This document shows positions 1 to 5,415 of a DNA stretch of 8,021 bases, piece after piece. The DNA lies in assembly GCA_002413185.1 (NCBI GenBank), contig DHWM01000126.1, forward strand, positions 15,019 to 23,039, written 5' to 3'. Every line of letters begins with the position of its first letter. The first letter of the stretch is position 1. The notes beneath the pieces are model-generated. The model was not told the DNA's origin. It did not search any database and saw nothing but the letters and a program-made list of their open reading frames with translations. This DNA comes from Actinobacteria bacterium UBA5182 (lineage in GTDB: Bacteria; Actinomycetota; UBA4738). The position numbers and the translations under genes are program-made.

Positions 1-771
1 CTCGCCCCGGTAGACCTTGGGGAGGGTGGTGAAGGCGTCGGACTTCGGACCCTTCATCACAAGGACGTCGAGGAAGCCGTCGCCCGGATAGGAGCGGGGA
101 GAGATCCGCATCCCTCCTCCGTAGTACTGGCAGTTCGCCACGACGACGTTGTTGGCGCGCCCCTGGTATGACTTGGGGCCTGCCTGGACGTCGACGCGGG
201 CAGGCTTGAACCGCGGCAGGGTCAGCCAGAATCCGAAGAAGTACCGCGACCGGCCCATCCTCCTGGGCAACGCCGCCGCTCGCGCCACCACCTCTCCCCC
301 CAGCCCGGCTTCGGCGATGTTCGGGAAGTACCGAACCATCTCGGTGCCCTCGTCGCTTCGATAGGTGATCTTGCCGACGTCGATGGTGTAGGTGTTGGCG
401 CCGTCCAGATACGAACAGGCCCGGACGGCGTCGTCGGGAAGCCCGAAGGTCTTCACGAAGTCACAGCCCGATCCGGCGGCGATCACACCCAGGATGGCCC
501 CTTCGATGAGCGGCTTGTCGTGTTCGATCATGCCGTTCACGACCTCGTGGACGGTGCCGTCGCCGCCCACCGCCACCACGAACCGCTCGCCGCCCAGAAG
601 GGCCTCTCGCGCCGCGGCGGTGGCGTCGCCGGGGCCTCCCGTCCTGACCACCCGGAAGTCCAGGTCGAGCGAGCGCAGCGTCCGCTCGATGAGTGGAAGC
701 TGCTGCTCCACGACGCCCCGGCCGGATGCCGGGTTGACGATGACGACGAGTCGGCCGAACGGACTGCTCAC
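1..771 (-). CDS. Diacylglycerol kinase family lipid kinase (YegS/DgkB-like), C-terminus cut by window edge
   Basis: This gene is read from a GTG at 771-769 and stays open for 257 codons to base 1, so the C-terminus is missing. The family phosphorylates diacylglycerol or related lipids with ATP at the inner membrane face, recycling lipid intermediates or starting phospholipid synthesis. Visible motifs are an N-terminal strand ending in NPASG (residues 13-17), the nucleotide-binding GGDGT (69-73), GSGCDF (100-105), where most relatives have G-T/S-G-N-D, and GGGMRISP (218-225) followed by a PGDGFLDVL segment typical of the second lobe. The family is usually about 290-330 aa, so some 40-70 residues are lost. 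The start was chosen because the first strand begins directly after it; an upstream GTG in another frame hits TGA at once. A weak Shine-Dalgarno (AGGGTGAT) precedes it. It is transcribed away from the tRNA. The exact lipid substrate cannot be told; family assignment is secure. Confidence 0.9.
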   Translation of the reverse strand, partial: MSSPFGRLVVIVNPASGRGVVEQQLPLIERTLRSLDLDFRVVRTGGPGDATAAAREALLGGERFVVAVGGDGTVHEVVNGMIEHDKPLIEGAILGVIAAGSGCDFVKTFGLPDDAVRACSYLDGANTYTIDVGKITYRSDEGTEMVRYFPNIAEAGLGGEVVARAAALPRRMGRSRYFFGFWLTLPRFKPARVDVQAGPKSYQGRANNVVVANCQYYGGGMRISPRSYPGDGFLDVLVMKGPKSDAFTTLPKVYRGE

Positions 772-819
772 CGGATCACCCTGATCGAACGATCCGAGAG
801 AACCATGGGCGCGAAGCCT

Positions 820-849
820 ACTACAGCGATTCCGGCGCTCTGCGGTGAA
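820..849 (-). promoter_or_regulatory. Candidate promoter of the lipid kinase gene
   Basis: On the minus strand TTCACC (849-844) and TGTAGT (825-820) are 18 nt apart, each matching 4 of 6 sigma-70-type consensus bases. The start codon is about 50 nt downstream. Such matches are common by chance, so this is only a candidate. Confidence 0.25.
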
Positions 850-902
850 CGCTGCGAGGCCAAGCGAGGCGACCCGTTCGGGCTCGAGGGGAGGGCCCTT
901 GC

Positions 903-908
903 TAGAAT
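903..908 (+). promoter_or_regulatory. Candidate -10 element of the tRNA-Gly promoter
   Basis: TAGAAT matches 5 of 6 positions of the TATAAT consensus and ends 13 nt before the first base of the mature tRNA, a sensible distance for a short 5' leader. No convincing -35 hexamer is seen at 16-18 nt upstream. Confidence 0.35.
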
Positions 909-921
909 CCAGGACGCTCGG

Positions 922-995
922 GCGGATGTGGTTCAATGGCAGAACGCAAGCTTCCCAAGCTTGAGACGGGGGTTCGATTCCCCTCATCCGCTCCA
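922..995 (+). tRNA. tRNA-Gly (anticodon CCC), CCA encoded
   Basis: A full cloverleaf can be drawn. The acceptor stem is GCGGATG paired with CATCCGC (985-991). The D arm is GTTC/GAAC with loop AATGGCA. The anticodon arm is CAAGC/GCTTG with loop TTCCCAA, placing CCC at 954-956. The T arm is GGGGG/CCCCT (one G-U pair) with loop TTCGATT. The discriminator base is T at 992 and CCA follows at 993-995 in the DNA. CCC reads the glycine codon GGG. The loop flanks T32, T33, A37 and A38 extend the stem's self-complementarity, leaving only CCC outside a seven-pair palindrome, but this loop composition is normal for tRNA-Gly. The gene stands alone, converging with the nth/membrane-protein genes and diverging from the lipid kinase gene. 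Confidence 0.97.
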
Positions 996-998
996 CAT

Positions 999-1011
999 CC
1001 TCCCGAGGAGG
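999..1011. terminator. Small inverted repeat between convergent genes, possible weak terminator
   Basis: CCTCC (999-1003) and GGAGG (1007-1011) form a perfect 5-bp stem with a 3-nt loop in the 33-nt gap between the end of the tRNA and the stop codon of the 74-aa membrane protein. A short T-containing stretch follows on the plus strand but there is no real U-tract, so terminator function is doubtful. Confidence 0.2.
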
Positions 1012-1028
1012 CGCTCCTTCGTTGCCGG

Positions 1029-1253
1029 TCACCGCGTGAGCAGCGTCGCCGCAGCCCACACCGTGACCACCGCTCCGATGATGACGTTCAGCCACACTCG
1101 CCGTACCGAGGTGGGACGGGGAGTTGGGCGCTTCGCCTGGCCGCCGGTGCGTCGCTCGACGGCAGGGCGAAGGAGCACCCACACGTTCGCGGCGAACAGC
1201 GCCGCTCCCACGGCGAGGACGAGCTCGACGGCGAGCTGGGGAATCGGGATCAT
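1029..1253 (-). CDS. Small two-helix membrane protein, function unknown
   Basis: I do not recognise this 74-aa protein. It has a hydrophobic segment at about residues 6-28, a basic linker rich in Arg, Lys and Pro (about 29-52, including ERR and VRR), and a second hydrophobic segment at 53-72. By the positive-inside rule the linker should be cytoplasmic with both ends outside. The ATG at 1253-1251 was chosen over the upstream in-frame start at 1295 because it overlaps the nth stop codon as ATGA, the usual sign of translational coupling, and because the residues before it are not hydrophobic. No clear Shine-Dalgarno precedes it, which fits coupling. It is therefore probably the last gene of the dnaB-nth transcript. 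Its length, overlap and membrane pattern support a real gene; no role in DNA repair is implied by position alone. Confidence 0.65.
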   Translation of the reverse strand: MIPIPQLAVELVLAVGAALFAANVWVLLRPAVERRTGGQAKRPTPRPTSVRRVWLNVIIGAVVTVWAAATLLTR

Positions 1254-2008
1254 CGCGAGCCGGTGGAGGCCAGGATGGCCGGCGCGGTCGGACACAGGTC
1301 CTGGAGGGGGCAGGCCTCACAGGCTGGGCGTCCCGGGCGGCAGATCTGGCGGCCCAACCGGATCAAGCCCACGTGCATCCTGACGCGGATCCGAGCGGGA
1401 ACAGCCTGTTCCATGACGGCGTGGGCGGCGGCGGCACCCGTGCGATCCCCGAAGAACCCCAGACGGCGAGCCACCCGGAAGACATGGGTGTCCACGGGGA
1501 GCGCCGGGCGACCCAGCGAGAACCCCAACACGCACGCCGCCGTCTTCGGTCCGACGCCCGGCAGTGACAACAGGTAGCCCCGCACCCGATCCGAATGCGC
1601 CGAGCGCATCCAGCTCAGATCGAGGGAGCCCCCGTCGCGGCGACGGATCTCCCCGAGGATCCCCAGGATCCGAGGTGCCTTGGTGTTCGAGAGACCGCCC
1701 GGCCGGATCGCGGCGGCGAGCTCGCGTTCGTTCGCCCCGGCCAGAGAGTCCCATGTCGGATATCGCTCCCGCATCGAGGCGAAGGCCCGGTCCCGGTTCA
1801 CGTCGCTGGTGTTCTGGGACAACACCGTGAGGATCAGCTCCTCGATCGGTTCCCGCCGGGGCGGCGGCTCGAGGGGACCCAGCCGATCCCGCAACCGTCG
1901 ATAGATCTCCTCGACGGTGACGGGAGAGGGCGGGCGGCCGGCCCGGGGGCGGCGCGGCACGTCGACGGGGGAACGGGCCACGCGCGTCACGGCAGTCACG
2001 GCAGTCAC
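1250..2008 (-). CDS. nth: Endonuclease III-like DNA glycosylase/AP lyase (HhH-GPD, 4Fe-4S)
   Basis: This is a base-excision repair enzyme that removes oxidised pyrimidines and nicks the resulting abasic site. The 252-aa product shows a helix-hairpin-helix LPGVGPKTAACV (149-160) with the catalytic lysine at K155, the catalytic aspartate in PVDTHVF (D173), and a C-terminal iron-sulphur loop C-x6-C-x2-C-x5-C (C223, C230, C233, C239). The early helix reads LSQNTSDVNRDRAF instead of the LSAQT-type sequence of classical Nth, placing it in the broader endonuclease III-domain group, so substrate range may differ from E. coli Nth. The first 30 residues are a Pro/Arg-rich extension of low complexity. 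The start is ambiguous: three in-frame GTGs lie in a tandem repeat (2008, 1999, 1990) with no well-placed Shine-Dalgarno. The stop overlaps the next gene's ATG, and dnaB ends 43 nt upstream, so a shared transcript is likely. Confidence 0.9.
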   Translation of the reverse strand: MTAVTAVTRVARSPVDVPRRPRAGRPPSPVTVEEIYRRLRDRLGPLEPPPRREPIEELILTVLSQNTSDVNRDRAFASMRERYPTWDSLAGANERELAAAIRPGGLSNTKAPRILGILGEIRRRDGGSLDLSWMRSAHSDRVRGYLLSLPGVGPKTAACVLGFSLGRPALPVDTHVFRVARRLGFFGDRTGAAAAHAVMEQAVPARIRVRMHVGLIRLGRQICRPGRPACEACPLQDLCPTAPAILASTGSR

Positions 2009-2012
2009 GGCA
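1986..2012. repeat. Three exact tandem copies of a 9-bp unit at the nth start codon
   Basis: GTCACGGCA is repeated three times without mismatch (1986-1994, 1995-2003, 2004-2012). Read on the minus strand each copy supplies one in-frame GTG of nth and encodes the repeated residues TAV. Because the unit is a multiple of three, copy-number change would keep the reading frame but add or remove a possible start codon. Confidence 0.9.
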
Positions 2013-2051
2013 GACCTGGAGCCTATCGGGTGCCGGTCTTCCTCCTCTCTG

Positions 2052-3404
2052 TCACCCTCCTCGGGCGAAGTTCCGGAACAAGGTCAGGCTGGGCAGGAAG
2101 GTCAGCGGAATGGTCGCGGTGGGACCGTTCCGGTGCTTCGCCACGATGATGTCGGCCTTTCCCTTGACCTGCGGGTCGTCGGAGTCGTCTCGGTGGATGA
2201 ACATCACCACGTCCGCGTCCTGTTCGATGGAGCCGCTCTCCCGGAGGTCCGAGAGCTGAGGCCGCTTGTCCGCCCTCGTCTCGGGATTCCGGTTGAGCTG
2301 GGAGACGGCGATGACGGGGATCTCGAGCTCCTTCGCCAGAAGCTTCAGCGAGCGGCTGATCTCAGCCACCTCCTGCTGACGGTTCTCAGTCCGCAGGTGT
2401 CCGGACATCAACTGGAGGTAGTCCACGATGATCAGTCCGAGACCCTCAGGTCGGGATCGGAGCCGACGAGCCTTCGCCCGGATGTCGACGATGGTGACGT
2501 TCCCCGAGTCCACGATGTACAGGGGGGTCTCGTGCAGGATCTCGGCGGCCTCGACGATCCGCGTCCATTCCTCTGTGGCCATCCGGCCCGACCGGACCCG
2601 GTCCCAGGCCACCCGGGCCTCGCCGCACAGAAGGCGCATCCCGATCTCGAAGCGCGACATCTCGAGAGAGAACATGGCCACGGGAACGCCCGAGTCGGCC
2701 GCGACGTTCCGGGCGATGTTGGTGACGAACGAGGACTTCCCGACGCCCGGGCGGGCCGCGATCACAAGGAGATTCCCCTTCTGCAGACCTGACAGGAGGT
2801 TGTCCACGTCGACGAACCCCGTGGGCACTCCGGCGAACGCGCTGTCCCGTTGCTGGATGTGTTCAAGAGCAACCATGCTTTCGTCGACGAGGTCTCGAAG
2901 CATCACCACTTGGCTGGTTTCGTCCTGGCGGGAGACCGCGTACACCAGCCCCTCGGCCTCGTCGGCGGCCTTCCTGGGGTCTTCCGGCACCGCGTAGGCG
3001 CGGGACATGATCTGCGAGGCCGCCTCGATGAGGCGACGGAGCAGCGCGTGATCGGCAACGATGCGCGCGTAGTACGCTGCGCTGGCGGGTGTCGGCACCG
3101 TTTCGACCAGGTTGTAGATGTAAAGGGGACCCCCCACTTCTTCGAGGGCTTGACGACGCTTCAGTTCCTCCACGGTGGTGATGGCGTCGACCGGTTCGCC
3201 TCGCGCGTAGATCCCCAGGATGGCCTCGTAGATCCGCCGATGGGCGGGCCGGTAGAAATCCCCGGCCTTGACGATCTCGACCACCGCGGCGATGGCCTCA
3301 CCCGAGAGCATGGTCGAACCGAGGACCGACTCCTCGGCCTCCAGGTTGTGCGGCGGGACCCGTTCGGTGCGGGTGCGACGAACTTCCTCGGCAATCCTTG
3401 CCAT
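2052..3404 (-). CDS. dnaB: Replicative DNA helicase DnaB
   Basis: DnaB is the hexameric 5'-to-3' helicase that unwinds DNA ahead of the replisome and contacts primase. The 450-aa product has the N-terminal all-helical domain (about 15-115, beginning PPHNLEAEESVLGS), a linker, and a RecA-like C-terminal motor. Walker A is ARPGVGKSS (217-225, K223), Walker B is LIIVDYLQLM (324-333, D328), a conserved SQLNR lies at 368-372, and the arginine-finger region KHRNGPT is at 423-429. Full length is normal and no intein is inserted, although DnaB is a common intein host in actinobacteria. The ATG at 3404 has a strong Shine-Dalgarno AGGAGGA (3417-3411) 6 nt away, part of which lies inside a 9-bp inverted repeat. 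The gene follows rplI after 224 nt containing a LexA-type palindrome, so it likely has its own promoter, and it probably continues into nth. Confidence 0.98.
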   Translation of the reverse strand: MARIAEEVRRTRTERVPPHNLEAEESVLGSTMLSGEAIAAVVEIVKAGDFYRPAHRRIYEAILGIYARGEPVDAITTVEELKRRQALEEVGGPLYIYNLVETVPTPASAAYYARIVADHALLRRLIEAASQIMSRAYAVPEDPRKAADEAEGLVYAVSRQDETSQVVMLRDLVDESMVALEHIQQRDSAFAGVPTGFVDVDNLLSGLQKGNLLVIAARPGVGKSSFVTNIARNVAADSGVPVAMFSLEMSRFEIGMRLLCGEARVAWDRVRSGRMATEEWTRIVEAAEILHETPLYIVDSGNVTIVDIRAKARRLRSRPEGLGLIIVDYLQLMSGHLRTENRQQEVAEISRSLKLLAKELEIPVIAVSQLNRNPETRADKRPQLSDLRESGSIEQDADVVMFIHRDDSDDPQVKGKADIIVAKHRNGPTATIPLTFLPSLTLFRNFARGG

Positions 3405-3405
3405 C

Positions 3406-3435
3406 TACGTTCCTCCTGGGGGGGACAGGAACGTA
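3406..3435 (-). promoter_or_regulatory. Inverted repeat overlapping the dnaB ribosome-binding site
   Basis: TACGTTCCT (3406-3414) and AGGAACGTA (3427-3435) are perfect 9-bp complements around a 12-nt loop. In the dnaB mRNA the 3' arm contains four bases of the AGGAGGA Shine-Dalgarno, with the rest in the loop edge, and the stem ends one base before the ATG. Such a hairpin would limit ribosome access, so translational control (autogenous, temperature or antisense) is plausible. The repeat is seen directly; the function is inferred. Confidence 0.6.
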
Positions 3436-3538
3436 CCGGAGGTCGGCCGTGCGTAACCAGAGGAACAGGCGTTGGAAGAGCTGTGCATAGCGCGCGGACC
3501 AGCGCAAAGGAGCGGGCGAAACTGAGCGTCATTTTCCC

Positions 3539-3554
3539 TCGAACTCATGTTCGA
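3539..3554. promoter_or_regulatory. LexA/SOS operator upstream of dnaB
   Basis: TCGAACTCATGTTCGA fits TCGAAC-N4-GTTCGA exactly, the operator known for LexA in mycobacteria and a perfect match to the Bacillus core GAAC-N4-GTTC. It lies 135 nt upstream of the dnaB ATG and beyond the rplI stop, with no gene starting on the plus strand nearby, so dnaB (with nth and the membrane protein) is the natural target. A possible -10, TATCCT, is read on the minus strand at 3560-3555 and slightly overlaps the box, as expected for repression. No clear -35 accompanies it. Confidence 0.7.
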
Positions 3555-3595
3555 AGGATACACGGATGCTCTGACAGGCCCTGACCTGCGGCGAT

Positions 3596-3623
3596 GCAGC
3601 CGGGCAGGCCCACACCCGGCTGC
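3596..3623 (-). terminator. Stem-loop directly after rplI, possible terminator without U-tract
   Basis: GCAGCCGGG (3596-3604) and CCCGGCTGC (3615-3623) form a perfect, GC-rich 9-bp stem with a 10-nt loop, starting 5 nt after the rplI stop codon. Position and stability suit an end of the rpsF-ssb-rpsR-rplI transcript. No run of T follows on the minus strand, so it may be a U-less terminator, a pause or a 3'-end stabiliser. Confidence 0.5.
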
Positions 3624-3628
3624 TTGGC

Positions 3629-4075
3629 CTACTGGGCCACGACCTCCACGGTGACCGAGGCGTTGACGTCGGGATGGAGGTGGACGACCACCTCGTGGCT
3701 CCCGACGCTCCGGATGGGCTCTGGCAGGTGGATCCGCTTGCGGTCGATGGCGTCCCCGGCGACCCGCTCGAGCTCGCCGGCCACGTCGGACACCGTGATG
3801 CTGCCGAAGAGTCGGCCCTCTTCTCCCGCCTTCGCCTTCATCCGGATGGGCAACGCGGTCAGGCGGTCGGCCAAAGCCTGCGCCTCATCCCTCCCCCGGG
3901 TGACCCGTTGCTCATGAGCTCGCCTCAGCCGCTCGGCGTGTCGCACCGCGCCCTTCAACGCGGGGGCGGCCATCCCTCTGGGAATGAGGTAGTTCCGGGC
4001 GTAACCGTCGGCGACATCCACCACGTCGCCGGGCGCGCCGAGCTTCTCGACCTCTCGCTGCAGGATGATCTTCAT
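3629..4075 (-). CDS. rplI: 50S ribosomal protein L9
   Basis: L9 binds 23S rRNA near the L1 stalk and helps keep the reading frame. The 148-aa length is typical. The N-terminal rRNA-binding domain is clear: MKIILQREVEKLG, GDVVDVADGYARNYLIPRGMA (two overlapping stretches, about residues 1-36) matches the family signature. It is followed by the long connecting helix (about 40-75, Arg/Glu-rich) and the C-terminal domain with EEGRLFGSIT at about 85-94. The ATG overlaps the rpsR stop as ATGA and has no Shine-Dalgarno of its own, so translation is probably coupled to rpsR. It ends the ribosomal part of the cluster, followed by a strong stem-loop. Confidence 0.98.
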   Translation of the reverse strand: MKIILQREVEKLGAPGDVVDVADGYARNYLIPRGMAAPALKGAVRHAERLRRAHEQRVTRGRDEAQALADRLTALPIRMKAKAGEEGRLFGSITVSDVAGELERVAGDAIDRKRIHLPEPIRSVGSHEVVVHLHPDVNASVTVEVVAQ

Positions 4076-4338
4076 CGGGCCGTGTAGGGCAGGAGCGCCA
4101 TCTCACGGGCGTTCTTCACGGCGGTGGCCACGTCGCGCTGATGCTGCGCGCAGTTCCCACTGACCCTGCGTGCCCGGATTTTCCCGCGGTCGGAGATGAA
4201 CTTGCGCAGGAGCGACACGTCCTTGTAGTCGACCGAGGTGACCTTGTCCCGGCAGAACACGCAGAACTTCTTCTTCTGCTTCTTCTGCCACCCCTTCTCT
4301 TCTTTTTCTCTACGCGGCTTCCTCTGAGCCTTAGGCAT
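4072..4338 (-). CDS. rpsR: 30S ribosomal protein S18, zinc-binding form
   Basis: S18 forms a heterodimer with S6 on the central domain of 16S rRNA. The product is 88 aa with a lysine/arginine-rich N-terminus, the core VDYKDVSLLRKFISDRGKI (residues 36-54), and the putative zinc ligands C26, C29, C63 and H66. It is thus the Cys-containing (C+) paralogue type rather than the Cys-less version some actinobacteria make under zinc shortage. The ATG at 4338 begins MPKAQRKPRR and was preferred over a further-upstream in-frame start because that would read through ssb codons in another frame with an un-S18-like sequence. Its Shine-Dalgarno AGGAGG (4356-4351) lies inside the end of ssb, about 12 nt away. 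The gene overlaps ssb by 8 nt and its stop overlaps the rplI ATG. Confidence 0.97.
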   Translation of the reverse strand: MPKAQRKPRREKEEKGWQKKQKKKFCVFCRDKVTSVDYKDVSLLRKFISDRGKIRARRVSGNCAQHQRDVATAVKNAREMALLPYTAR

Positions 4339-4777
4339 CCAGCGGCGTCTCCTCCTGTGCTCCGCCCACTCCGACCGACACGGCGCTCGACCAGTCGGAC
4401 TGTCCCGGTCCACGTCCCTGCCGTTCGATCTTGGCGGTCGCCCACTTCAGGCTCGGCCCGACCTCCTCGGCTTCGATCTCGATCTTCGAGCGCTTCTCGC
4501 CCTCCGGCGTCTCCCACGAGTTCGTGCGAAGCCGGCCGACCACGACGACGCGGGAGCCCTGGGTCAGGGTCTCGGCGACGTTCTCGGCGAGCGAGCGCCA
4601 CGCGGTCACGTCGAAGAACGACGTGTCGGCGTCCTTCCACTGCCCCGTGGCGTCGTCCTTGACGCGACGGCTGACCGCCACGCCGAACTTGACGAGCGCC
4701 GCGCCGTTCGGGGTGTACCTGAGCTCCGGGTCCCGGGTCAGGTTCCCCACGATCACGACCTGATTGTCCTGTGCCAT
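4331..4777 (-). CDS. ssb: Single-stranded DNA-binding protein
   Basis: SSB coats single-stranded DNA during replication, repair and recombination and recruits partners through its C-terminal tip. The 148-aa product has an OB fold at about residues 4-108: NQVVIVGNLTRDPELRYT near the start, FGVAVSRR, the SFFDVTAW strand (53-60), and GSRVVVVGRLRT (74-85). The ATG at 4777 gives MAQDNQVVIVGN, the usual family start; two in-frame GTGs just upstream (4789, 4786) would add only four or three residues. The tail after residue 110 is short, only about 38 aa, and ends QEETPLDA, not in the acidic D-D-x-P-F tip of most bacterial SSBs. It follows rpsF by 97 nt, a gap in which I saw no SOS box or convincing promoter, and overlaps rpsR by 8 nt. 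Confidence 0.96.
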   Translation of the reverse strand: MAQDNQVVIVGNLTRDPELRYTPNGAALVKFGVAVSRRVKDDATGQWKDADTSFFDVTAWRSLAENVAETLTQGSRVVVVGRLRTNSWETPEGEKRSKIEIEAEEVGPSLKWATAKIERQGRGPGQSDWSSAVSVGVGGAQEETPLDA

Positions 4778-4875
4778 CTCTCTCACCACCTTGCTCCAAA
4801 ACCGTCCTGTCGACCGATGGCCAGCCGCGAGGAGGGGAAGGTCCCTATCGCGCCCACATCGTGGACGCGCTCACT

Positions 4876-5163
4876 TCAGGCGGCGCGGACCGCCACCTTG
4901 AACCTGACCACGTCGTCGGCCAAGCCGAGGACGCGGTCCATCTCCTTCATCGAAGTCGGGTCGCCCTGGCACTCCACGACGATGTAGAACCCCTCGGATT
5001 GATGGGCGATCTCGTAGGCCAGCCGCCGCTTGCCCCAGCGGTCGACCTTCACCACCTGGCCACCGCGCTCCCCGAGCACCTGGGTGATGCGGTCGGTGAC
5101 CCCGCCGATCACCTTGTCGTCGGCCTCGGGGGGCAGGATGAGCATGATTTCGTACCTTCGCAT
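4876..5163 (-). CDS. rpsF: 30S ribosomal protein S6
   Basis: S6 pairs with S18 in the central domain of the small subunit. The 95-aa product begins MRRYEIMLILPPEAD, carries the GKRRLAYEI strand (about 44-52) and ends in VVRFKVAVRAA without a long acidic tail, all typical of bacterial S6. The ATG at 5163 has an excellent Shine-Dalgarno (AGGAGGTGG) right before it. It is the first gene of the minus-strand cluster and diverges from panB across 252 nt. In several bacterial groups this operon is autoregulated by the S6:S18 dimer binding a leader hairpin with a CCG bulge, and a candidate for such a structure is present upstream. Confidence 0.97.
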   Translation of the reverse strand: MRRYEIMLILPPEADDKVIGGVTDRITQVLGERGGQVVKVDRWGKRRLAYEIAHQSEGFYIVVECQGDPTSMKEMDRVLGLADDVVRFKVAVRAA

Positions 5164-5179
5164 TCCACCTCCTCTGGTC

Positions 5180-5217
5180 TGAACGGCCCCTGTGAGGGAG
5201 CAGGAGTGGGGAACCCA
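5180..5217 (-). promoter_or_regulatory. Candidate S6:S18-binding leader hairpin of rpsF
   Basis: In the minus-strand RNA, CCCC (5211-5208) can pair with GGGG (5190-5187). The 3' side is followed by CCG (5186-5184) and then UUCA (5183-5180), which can pair weakly (two G-U) with UGGG (5217-5214), leaving CCG as a bulge. A CCG bulge next to a stem is the hallmark of S6:S18 leader motifs. The pairing is short, so this is tentative. Confidence 0.3.
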
Positions 5218-5280
5218 TGCTACCAGTCGCCGTTCGGACCCTCATGAGCTCGCGCTCCGGCCCGGACTCCTTCGATCTGC

Positions 5281-5286
5281 ATCCTA
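5281..5286 (-). promoter_or_regulatory. Candidate -10 element for the rpsF operon
   Basis: TAGGAT on the minus strand is a common actinobacterial -10 sequence. It would give a leader of roughly 110 nt, long enough to include the putative S6:S18 hairpin. A second candidate, TGGTAGCAT with an extended -10 (5225-5217), lies closer but would start transcription inside that hairpin. Neither has a good -35. Confidence 0.3.
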
Positions 5287-5363
5287 GCGCGTGGGTCTGA
5301 CACGACCTGACCAGGGGCGACGAGCCAACCGCGGAGAGGTCCGCACGGGAAGCATCACGGCCG

Positions 5364-5369
5364 TACACT
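5364..5369 (+). promoter_or_regulatory. Candidate -10 element for the panB operon
   Basis: TACACT matches 4 of 6 consensus bases, keeping the key TA and final T, and lies 46 nt before the panB ATG. A CTGACA (5297-5302) resembles a -35 but is too far away to pair with it, so the promoter is only tentatively placed. Confidence 0.25.
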
Positions 5370-5415
5370 TCTCTCCAGCCGAGCCGTGCACTCACCACGA
5401 AGGAGGCGCGAGCCC

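Noticed and set aside
783..794. Inverted repeat GATCG-AA-CGATC just upstream of the lipid kinase start
   Set aside because: Only 5 bp per arm; such repeats are expected by chance in GC-rich DNA, and no known operator matches it.
947..963. Perfect palindrome with HindIII-like AAGCTT halves
   Set aside because: It is the anticodon stem-loop of tRNA-Gly(CCC), not an independent element.
922..995. tRNA gene as an integration site for a mobile element
   Set aside because: No integrase gene and no second copy of the tRNA 3' end is seen in the window.
1986..2012. Short tandem repeat considered as a CRISPR or iteron array
   Set aside because: The unit is only 9 bp, contiguous, without spacers, and is part of a coding sequence.
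1917..2792. Plus-strand open frame of 291 codons across nth and dnaB
   Set aside because: It is antisense to two confidently identified genes and its translation shows no domain.
2052..3404. Intein within dnaB
   Set aside because: The Walker A, Walker B and following motifs are contiguous at normal spacing and the protein has the normal length.
3161..3532. Minus-strand open frame of 123 codons starting just after the SOS box
   Set aside because: It overlaps the dnaB start in another frame, is Arg/Pro/Ser-rich like a shadow frame, and has no convincing ribosome-binding site.
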